Positions 56,201-64,000 of a DNA stretch of 64,000 nt are shown here, piece after piece. Positions within the stretch are counted from its first letter, which is position 1. Each line of letters opens with the position of its first letter. The translations under genes and the position numbers were made by a program. Location of the stretch: positions 37,451,870 to 37,515,869 of the forward strand of contig CM066317.1 of assembly GCA_033807775.1 (NCBI GenBank), read 5' to 3'. This DNA comes from Saussurea involucrata (lineage: Eukaryota; Streptophyta; Magnoliopsida; Asterales; Asteraceae). Below the pieces are notes generated by a model, which saw only the letters and a program-made list of their open reading frames with translations, ran no database searches and was not told the DNA's origin.

Positions 56201-57831
56201 TGTAACGACCCGGTTTCCCAAACATACAAAAAATAACATACATTGCATAACTTCATTACATTCATAAGAAAAGATACATTACAAACCAAGTACGGTCTCA
56301 AAAGCCTTGACATTACAAAATATATAAAAGCTTCCTAATCAACATTCATCAAAAGCTTCCTACACTTCATCCTCTCCTGCCGATCCTTAACCTGGAAAAC
56401 ATATTTTTGAAAACAAAATGAGGGTTAGACCAAACGGGTCTAGTGAGTTAATCCCGGTCCTTTCCAAAATCATCATAAAACCTTTCGTGTAAATCCTTTG
56501 TATCAAAATAGTTTAGATAAACCTTTGGTAATTCTTTCGTAAAATATAAACATACCACATGTATTTAAATACCAATCCAGACTCGTGCATCGTGTACATC
56601 TCATTCACCTTATTCCTCCACAAATGGCCATATTAGTTGGTAGCAAGCCAACTAATAAATCAACAACCGGTCCGCTCACCGGAACCCGGCTACCTGTCGG
56701 TCCGCACACCGGAACCCGACTACTCACCGGTCCGCACACCGGAACCCGGCTACACACCGGTCCGCACACCGAAACCCGGCAACAAGTGCACTCGTGTAGT
56801 GCAAAGCTTATATAAATACAATATATATCTCATTACATCATATTGTCATTTATATACACATAATCATATTCCTACCACATAATCATCTCATATATATATA
56901 TTTATACACATATATATGTATTCCAGTTCAAAACGTTTTAAAGCAAAACTCACCTCGATCGCTTATCCATAAACACTTCCAAGCTTTTCTCCAAAAGATT
57001 CAGTCTATCAATCCCAATCCACAGAGTCTGCAAATAGATTAAATACAAATATCCCCTTACTAACTGATCACATAAAACGTACTAGAAGACCAAGGACTCT
57101 AGATAACTCAAATCCTCAAAAGTGACCAAAACAGCTAAAGTATCCGGACAACCCAAACAACCCGGACAACACCACCTTTTCCGGATAACATGACTTTTCC
57201 GGACAACCTCAGTAATCCGGACATCAAGACTAATCCGGACAACACGATTTATCCGGACAACACAAGGAATCCGGATGCCATCCGAACTCTAAATCACCCG
57301 GAAACCCTCAAACAAATCATCCGGACACTATCAATAAACTACCCGGACACCACCCAAGAAACTACCCGGATACCTTCATATTATCCGGACACCTCTGACT
57401 GTTTATCCCATTTTCACCCAGAAATCGACTGAATCATTAACAGAAGTGTTTGGGATGTTTCTACTCCGATAGGAACTACTTACTAGCAATTACCAACACA
57501 AAATACACAGGGAACATACCTTAAATCGTTTCCAAGCAATCCAATTGAAGCCTTAACTCTAGCTTTCTTCTTTTCTCCTTCTTGCTCTCTCAACACACAC
57601 ACACACACACTAAACTGAAATCTGGATAATTGTTGTAAATGAAAATATCTGGATATAGCTTAAGGGATAATATCTATCCATACTTACCATATAGACCTTG
57701 AACTTCTCAATAATGACCCAAACACCCATAACTTATAAATTAACCCAAACTTACCCTAAACATCCAACTTTAAAGTTAACTAAATTTAACGGAACTAGGA
57801 TTTAACTAACGAACTTACCCGGGGTATTACA
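56201..57831 (-). repeat. LTR 3 of element I (5'-most on minus strand)
   Basis: Ends at the ATGTT duplication. Same minisatellite and TCCGGA cluster as LTR 2. Confidence 0.9.
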
Positions 57832-57836
57832 ATGTT

Positions 57837-58771
57837 ACTTGTTACACAGTTTCATGTCTAAGGTTTTTTGTGTTGTTAGGTATTGGTGAATTTTGGGTTT
57901 TAAGTTGACATTTGGGGTTCTTAGTTGTCATATATGCTATCGGTGTTTTTGGGTTTTAGTTGACACCATGTAGTGTGCAATTTTTATGCAAAACTCTATA
58001 CGAAATTCACTAGAAATAAATTAAAGAGGTACTGTATTAGTTCAAATTCTAAAAGAGTTAAGACAAAGTCTAAGTAGAACAAAGAAGCGGGTTTCCATGT
58101 GGAACCGATTGATTGCATGTACTACTTGGCAAATATATCAAAATAATTAAGTTTCATTTTTGTTGGCAGTTATTTTAGAGTGAGATGCTTAGGAGAGACA
58201 TCAAGGATCTTTAAAAAAGAAACAATGTACATTTAGCTTCCATAGTATTTTTATCAAGTTAATCTTATGTTTATATGTGTTAGTCATTCACCAGTCATCC
58301 AGGAATTCATTGCCTCTAGACCTCTTTTACAGCGGATAGAACCGATGATGGTTTGCTTTCTTTTTTAACTTCATTTCTGATATTCATTGTTCTTTTGTTG
58401 AACCCACTTTAAGTAATAGGAAACTACAACTAGAAGAGTAGAAGCTTGGAGTGCAGCTCAAAGATCACTAAGCTTTCAACTTTAGGTCCTATAAATTAAG
58501 TTATCAAATCATTTTTGTTCTTATCATAGGAATTTCTCGGCTTCAGGTCCTACGAATGAATGCTTCTCCTAAACACTATCTCGAATAAAGGTTCTTTAAG
58601 TTATGGTGCTTCTACTCATTGATTGGTTGCTTTTTTGCTTCACCTTTATAGTAACCATAAGCTTACCTTTAAAATTTGTTGCATATATCATGTTTAAGAG
58701 TCGAGCAAACACAATAAACTTGGTCTCTTGAGAAGGAAAAATAGAAAGCTAGAGAAAATCAGTAGAAGTAC
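57837..58771. other. Intergenic stretch, no gene recognised
   Basis: Moderately AT-rich. Short exon-like segments with nearby splice-like signals occur near 58165-58230 and 58290-58345, but no continuous frame. Could be a decayed gene; nothing firmer. Confidence 0.4.
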
Positions 58772-60025
58772 TGTTTGGGTAAAAAATCACACCCTCGACC
58801 GACTTGGGAAATTCCCTCGACATGACCCATGGACATTGATTACCCTAATGACCAAGGATATCTACAACAGTCATACCCCCGACCGACAAGGATAACACCC
58901 ATTATTGTCATATCCCCGACATACGTTAATAACCACGATAGTTGGTTATTGAAAGACATCTTATGTCACTAGCCTTATGTCTCATGTCACTAGTCTTACG
59001 TCACTAGTCTTAAGTCATCAGTCTTACATCACTAGTCTTACGTCACTAGTCTTATGTCACCAGTTACGTGTCGCTAGTTACGAGTCGTCTGTCTTGTGTC
59101 GACAGTCTCCTGTCGTCAGTGTTATATCGCATGTTAACTGTCACCAGTAAACATGTCGCATCTGTCATGTCTCTTGTCCCAAGACCTGACACTTGGTCAT
59201 GGTTATCCAAAGACAACTCAAGAAGGTAATTGTCTTATTTAAATCCTCATTAATTGACAACCGTTATGTATTTATTGCCGGTCCCATTAATAACGGAAGA
59301 GTTATGACCAAGATTCATCTCATTAAATACATCAAATGTAACGATGACCTACATTAAATTCTATAATTAAGACGCGACCGTTACAAACATTATTATCATT
59401 AAAGCGGCGGTTACTAATGCTCACATATAAATAAAGGGACCAAAACATTGGAAAGGGGGATCATTTTTCTGGCTCACAGATGCTCTACAATTAGTTCTCT
59501 ACAAGTAGAACTATTACTTGATTTATTTTGCAGGAAAACCTTATTTTTAACATCTTGCAACAACATCATCCTCACGTCCTGGTCTTACGACATCATCGTC
59601 CTGTCCTGCGACAACATTGTCCTGGTCCTGCGACAGCATCGTTCTGACATCCTGGTCTTACGACATCATCGTCTTGGTGTAGCGACAACAACGATTATCC
59701 ACGTGTTATTTCCAAGACAACAGTTATTATCAATAACCAACGTGTTTATCCACGATATGTAACTGTAATTAATATTTTTCAGGACGACATCCCTAGTTGA
59801 CGTCCATAATGCATTGACGACTTCCATTGTCGTCCGCGGTTTTTACCCTCAGCGGGGTTTTCCGCGTCACCAAAATCTCTTGTTTCATCTACATTTTCTT
59901 TGTTATTTTTCTTGTTTATTTCCATGGTTCAATCTATAGTTGATAAGGTCCGAAACCAAACCTTAGATCGTATTTTTATGCGATTTTCGGCATAAGACAG
60001 TTTAGTGCAATTTTTTGCATTAACA
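58772..60025 (+). repeat. 5' LTR of element J (1,254 bp)
   Basis: Contains two minisatellites: GTCACTAGTCTTACGT-like units at about 58966-59160, and CGACATCATCGTCCTGGTC-like units at about 59556-59690. TATAAATA lies at 59426-59433. Confidence 0.8.
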
Positions 60026-60026
60026 G

Positions 60027-60042
60027 TTTGGCGCCATTCGTA
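60027..60042 (+). promoter_or_regulatory. Primer-binding site of element J
   Basis: TTTGGCGCCATTCG directly after the LTR, the form seen in Tat/Ogre-type plant gypsy elements rather than the initiator-Met type. Confidence 0.75.
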
Positions 60043-60150
60043 GGACCCAACTAAGGATTTCCTTCGAAATAAACATCGTATTACTAATGTATCCTCTTAT
60101 GTAGATCTCCGTTTTCTATTTGTCGACTTCAGTCTTGACCACACGACGAA

Positions 60151-60389
60151 GATGCAAGCGGAGTTGGAAGACACTGATAAAAAAATGCTCAGTCAATTGA
60201 GAAAAACTCTAAAGCGCAACGAGAACTTATAAATCTTCAAGATGGAGAAACAAACTAGCGATATGTATCGCATCATCCGAGAGCTTGGAACACCCTCCAA
60301 AAACTGGGAAATACCATATTTGATTTCAAATGTCCTTGGAAAAAGGCGCTTATCGACTCCAAGTTGCGGGTAACTGTGACGTCCCACTT
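60151..60389 (+). pseudogene. gag: gag fragment of element J
   Basis: Begins MQAELEDTDKKMLSQLRK, broken by a TAA after RNENL. A further segment KMEKQTSDMYRII matches the gag of K (KMEKQTSDLYYVI), but intervening gag is missing. Decayed remnant. Confidence 0.6.
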
Positions 60390-60538
60390 AGATGGAATAT
60401 GGTACAACAACTCTATATATATACACTCCTCGGTCAATTATTATGATCTATGATATAAATGTTGATTTAAGCATTGAAGGATCATTGGTCAAGCCAATGT
60501 CCACCCCTAACTTTTGTCTTTCAGAACCACATGATCGC
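60390..60538. other. Short unassigned stretch between J and K
   Basis: About 150 bases that match neither J nor K; includes a (TA)n run. It is the target into which K inserted. Confidence 0.5.
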
Positions 60539-61386
60539 TGTTAATGCCAAAAATCACCCAAAAGAACAACTTAAGGTTGATGTGTACTTTTAACAACTAA
60601 AGAAACGTATCTTAAGACCAAGAAACACAATCGCGAGGAAAAAGTAAACAAGACAAGAGATTTGGTGACGCGGAAAACCCCAAAACGAGGGGAAAAAACC
60701 ACGGTCGACTTGTGAGAGTCGACGGTGCACTATTGTCGCCAAACAGGGGCGGAAGTCCTTTTGTAACAGATTTTTTGTGTTCAACATATTACAAATAAGC
60801 GTAAAAATAAACTTAGTCGTGTGTCGTATGTAAATCTTGCGAAAAAGGCTGCTGTCGTGTGGTTCGAACTGCTGTCGTGCGAAGGTTGCTTTAGCGATAT
60901 TCGTTCGAACACTCTGTAGATTGCTGTGTTTTCGATGTGTAATTGCTTAGAAAGTAGATGAAGCAGATGTAGATTCGGTGTTCTCCAGATTAGATCAGGT
61001 TGCTTTTTCGGTTGCAGTACATGCCCTTATATAGCTTTCGCTGGTCATTAAAGGTGTCTTTATGGCGCGCTTCGTAACCGCTGTCGGGCTTTAAATGCCA
61101 TTGATGACTTGTCCGTTACTGGCCGTTTGCACCATGAATGCTCGTGGACCTGCACTAATGAACAAAAGAAACGGTTGTTGACTGTTAACGGTTAGTGTAA
61201 TCGTACGACTGTCTTAAGTCCCATACGTCGGTCGTACGGAACGTACGACCAACATAAAAACATATGACCGAGTATACGTCTATTAACATCTTGTAAGACC
61301 TTATCTTAATACGAGAGTGGTCTTATGGAAATGTTATATATTAGTTTTCTAGCGTTGGTCGTGAGGTGTGATTTTTTACCAAAACA
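60539..61386 (-). repeat. 3' LTR of element K (848 bp)
   Basis: TGTTTTGGTAAAAAATCACACC...GCATTAACA on the minus strand, related to the J LTR at both ends and around the block CGCGGAAAACCCC. TATA at about 61027-61033. GTCGT/ACGAC pieces are frequent. Confidence 0.8.
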
Positions 61387-61816
61387 GTTTGCCCCCAAAA
61401 TTTGAATTTTAGGCGTGAAATTCGGATTTTAAACCTGACGAAGTGTTTCGACACGTGTCGCACGGGGAGAGAGTCTGGTCGGATTCCAACCATCTCGGTC
61501 CATTTTGGATTGGAGGAAATGATAAGGTCGTGACGTCACGACGGCGTATCAGAGGCAAAAAGACGTTTAGAGGACAAGTGTCGTCCATCGGCATGATACA
61601 TGCGAAAAGGCGATGGACAGGTGTCGACCATCCAGAGGGTCGTCCTGACACGATCTTTGCCATAAATAGTGCGATTCAGGAAATCGTTTTCTTTTCACGT
61701 TCACTTGCGTTTTTAGGAAAGATTTTGGAGAGATTCGCTTACCTTTGTTACGTGCGTTTCGAGCGTTTATAAAATTAGGAGAAAATTTCTCGTATTCCCC
61801 AAGTTTTAAAAGAAAG

Positions 61817-63234
61817 ATGTCGATCAAACCAGCGAGCACTATTGATAGCCAGGATAGTTTAGTGGCTTTTAGGACTTTGTCCGGTATTCCGGACGTCGTC
61901 CAAATATATTCGTCGGGCCAGTTCCGACCGGCAGATTGTCCGAACGGACATTTTATCCTGTATGAATATCCGTTTAAGGCGGGTTTTAAGTGGCCGTTTT
62001 CCTTGTTGGATAGAGATTTTTTGGCTAGGTTTTCCCTGTCACCAGCCCAAATGATGTCGCAGTTCTGGCGGATCACTTTCGTGATTGACAGGGTCACCAA
62101 CGAGTGGGTGCTATCGTTCAATGTGGACGACTTGCTGGAGGCGTACACGGTGAAGGTGGATGGTTACCATCGTTATTGTTTATCTTCGAAGCTCATAGGT
62201 GCTTTGGTACTTGTGCAGAATACCCAGGTCAACGACCGCGGGTGGAAGGCGAGGTATGTCTTCGGAAAGACACAATCGCTCGAGCTCGTGCAGGAGGATA
62301 CGACGTGGGCCGTAGCTGGATGGAACACCGCTTGTAAGTGTTTAAGATCACATGTTTTTCTATTTAAATCGTACGTTTTGGTTGATGTATTTGGCTTTTG
62401 GTTCAGCCATCATGTTTCCCGACGCTGATCTTCTCGAATCTGCGACAAAGATTGACAAGTTTCAGGATTATTCTCTAGAAGAGAGGTCCTTTCAGCGGAT
62501 TTCTAGGGACGATGGTGTTGACGACGAGATCGTCATCCTTGGGGGGACGGAGATCCCCGCCGAAGAAGAGTCGGAGAGAAGAGAAGAAGAAGACGAGGCG
62601 ACAGGTAATGGCTAGTTTCCTTAGTTTGTCGTATGACTTTCATTGTCTTCTCTTACTCTTGACTTTTATCTTTTTTGTAGGTGGGTCAGGAGGTATGCCT
62701 ACCCATGGTTTATCGAAGAAGGAGTCTCAGCTCCTTTTGGCCCGTCAGGCCAAAAAATTGAAACGAAAGGTTGCCCTATCCCCCTCGTCAGGGATAAAGA
62801 AACAACGGACGACCGTCCGGAAGGGACCGTCATCGAAGGGTGGCGACTCGTCTGGAGTCGCTACCGCCGAGAAGGCGAAGACGTCACCGGATGCGACACT
62901 GTTGAGCGTGGCTGCTCCTCTGACGGGAGAGGTCGCCCCTTCCCCTTTTTCAGCCGACAAAGGGAAGGAGAAGGAGACGGAGGAGTCCGCTGGCGTCACG
63001 ACGGGGAACTTTACCTTACCGTCGGACTTTATGGCCGGGGAGGAGATGGACAACGAAAAACTCTTCCCTGACCTGGGGAAGTTCCTCCTTCCTTACTTTC
63101 AGGAGCGACTGGAGGGGGTTACGGTTGATAATATGGGATCATACGTCACAGGGCTGACCTTTAAGGTATGTACGAGGGATATGGTATTCTCCCGACGATT
63201 GACTGGCGTGCCGCTTGGCTACCGAATTGGTTAA
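61817..63234 (+). CDS. Antisense accessory ORF of element K (at least three exons)
   Basis: Exon 1 from ATG (MSIKPASTIDSQDSL) to 62333 with donor GCTT|GTAAGT; exon 2 62407-62604 (acceptor TTCAG, donor ACAG|GTAATG); exon 3 from 62681 after TTTTTTGTAG. Both introns (73 and 76 bases) join the frames exactly. Exon 1 (PNGHFILYEYPFKAGFKWPF, FLARFSLSPAQMMSQFWRI, GWKARYVFGK) resembles the 'putative gypsy type transposon' proteins of plants. Exon 2 is acidic and exon 3 basic with Lys/Arg clusters (KKLKRKVALSP). A third donor TTTAAG|GTATGT at 63166 suggests further exons, now lost; unspliced, the frame ends at 63234. Function unknown. Confidence 0.7.
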
Positions 63235-63363
63235 ACCACAGACGTCTGATCCACCCGTCACACAGTTGACGACTTTTTCATGGACTGGGGATGTCGGACT
63301 TACGTTATCAACTGGCGCAGATTCTTTATCAAACAAGCCCTGCAGATGACATTTAGGGATGAT

Positions 63364-64000
63364 CTAGGCTAACTCCTTCTGTAAAGCAAGGCAGTTATCT
63401 GTCGTATGACCATGGTCGCTATGGAAGTCGCACCACTTGGTCTTATCCTTCTTGTCGTCATCTTTATCACTCTTCTTGGGCCATCGGACAGACGACTAAA
63501 CGTTTCTAAGAGCGTCGACTAGATCTTTCATTGTTCCCTTAAATCCATAAGAAGAAATCTTAGGATATTGGGGAAATCGTGGTGCAAGATTGCTCTTTTT
63601 CTTGTCGAACCGAACGTTCGATATTTGGCGTGATGGCTCCGACTTGACGCTCGGCTTGGGTTTGAAATATGGCTTCTTGATCCTGAGCGATTTCTTATCA
63701 GCGGAATGCTTACGACGGAAGACTAAGTCGTCCTCGACTCTCATGTAAGCTAGAGTTCTAGCTCGTACGTCTTCGAAATTCTCAGGAGGATATTTTGTAA
63801 GATCGACGTACAACCCTGTAGTTTTTTCGTCAAGACCACGCTTGTAGGCCTCGATGGCAGTCTTGATGTCACAATTTCGAATGCTGATAATTTATGTGTT
63901 AAAGCGATTGAAATAACTACGGATGGACTCTCCGGATTTTTGAATGACGTAGTACAGGTCGCTGGTCTGCTTCTCCATCTTGCGACTGCTGGCGAACTGT
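63364..64000 (-). pseudogene. gag: gag of element K (partial)
   Basis: Tat-type gag: EKQTSDLYYVIQKSGESIRSYFNRFN, then NCDIKTAIEAYKRGL, LTKYPPENFEDVRARTLAYMRVEDDL, and near the C-terminus WCDFHSDHGHTTDNCLAL, the C-x-x-H...H-x-T-x-x-C finger of this group. In-frame stops after FNRFNT (about 63895) and after DALRNV (63496-63498). The start lies beyond the window. Confidence 0.75.

Larger units (their letters stand above)
51902..57831 (-). mobile_element. Element I: multimeric LTR array (LTR-int-LTR-int-LTR)
   Basis: Three LTRs of 1,598, 1,627 and 1,631 bp separated by two apparently identical 537-bp internal segments. The array is bounded by one perfect 5-bp duplication ATGTT (51897-51901, 57832-57836). 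On the minus strand each LTR runs TGTAATACCCCGGG...GGGTCGTTACA, each internal segment starts with a primer site and ends with a polypurine tract. The tract is preceded by CCGGGACGAAATTCTTTTAAGG, the usual end of chromovirus (Tekay-like) pol. So this is an internally deleted gypsy derivative multiplied by LTR recombination or inserted as a multimer. No coding capacity. Confidence 0.9.
58772..60389 (+). mobile_element. Element J: Ty3/gypsy Tat-type, 5' fragment
   Basis: LTR TGTTTGGGTAAAAAATCAC...GCATTAACA, then TTTGGCGCC as the primer site, a leader and the first part of gag, ending near 60389 in unrelated sequence. The GGCGCC primer site and the gag motif place it with Tat lineage elements. 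Same family as K but opposite orientation. Confidence 0.75.
60539..64000 (-). mobile_element. Element K: Ty3/gypsy Tat-type, internally deleted, with antisense ORF
   Basis: 3' LTR (61386-60539) preceded on the minus strand by a polypurine tract (TTTTGGGGGCAAACTG), an antisense ORF (61817 to about 63234) and gag (63364 to the window edge). Protease, RT, RNase H and integrase are absent between gag and the antisense ORF, so K is non-autonomous. An extra ORF in reverse orientation before the 3' LTR is a known feature of Tat-lineage elements. Confidence 0.8.

Noticed and set aside
51902..57831. Interpretation as satellite DNA with a 2.15 kb period
   Set aside because: Primer sites and polypurine tracts at each LTR boundary and a single target duplication show LTR-retroelement structure.
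58290..58345. Exon-like text (IQEFIASRPLLQRIEPMM)
   Set aside because: A single short segment without a continuing frame; I recognise no family.
62643..63071. Other plus- and minus-strand frames over 62.6-63.1 kb
   Set aside because: They overlap exon 3 of the antisense ORF in other frames and do not fit its splice sites.

Overview
This window is plant nuclear DNA, almost certainly from a eudicot, lying in a repeat-rich intergenic region. I find no intact host gene and no rRNA, tRNA or CRISPR array. Nearly everything is retrotransposon: Ty1/copia with tRNA-iMet-type primer sites, Ty3/gypsy LTRs of chromovirus and Tat type, plus hAT, PIF/Harbinger-like, CACTA and fold-back DNA elements. The species cannot be named from the sequence.

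Layout. 1-4788: gag and start of pol of a minus-strand SIRE/Maximus-type copia element (B) and its LTR. 4789-11353: a second, related minus-strand element (A) with integrase/RT remnants, a promoter-like block and a long spliced third ORF (ORF3). A and B share one LTR. 11354-15572: a different minus-strand copia element (D) with its 5' LTR, apparently interrupted by A. 16011-40920: one Ty3/gypsy-type solo LTR (H) of about 2.7 kb, split by three nested insertions: a truncated copia element E (16260-19438), a complete 14.9 kb SIRE-type element C (21126-36022, 5-bp duplication GATAA), and a non-autonomous LTR element G (36463-40585, duplication ATAGC). 41258-46184: a deleted sister copy of D (F, duplication AATAA). 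46.2-51.9 kb: AT-rich DNA with MITEs and fold-back elements. 51902-57831: an LTR-internal-LTR-internal-LTR array (I) flanked by one duplication (ATGTT). 58772-64000: two Tat-type gypsy elements, J (plus) and K (minus); K carries an intron-containing antisense ORF.

Three observations stand out. (1) Each retroelement family carries its own short motif scattered on both strands through coding and non-coding DNA: CCTCTG/CAGAGG in C, TCAGCG/CGCTGA in A, TCCGGA in I, CGCGACTTGCAAGTCGCG in G, GGCGCC palindromes in D/F. (2) ORF3 of both A and C is preceded by what looks like its own promoter (ACGT-core sites, CCAAT, TATA), and in A by two well-formed introns, so ORF3 looks like an embedded independent transcription unit. 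(3) G holds three hairpins whose stems differ by compensating changes, each followed by the sequence that forms its polypurine tract.

Motif counts and LTR substitution counts were made by eye and are approximate.
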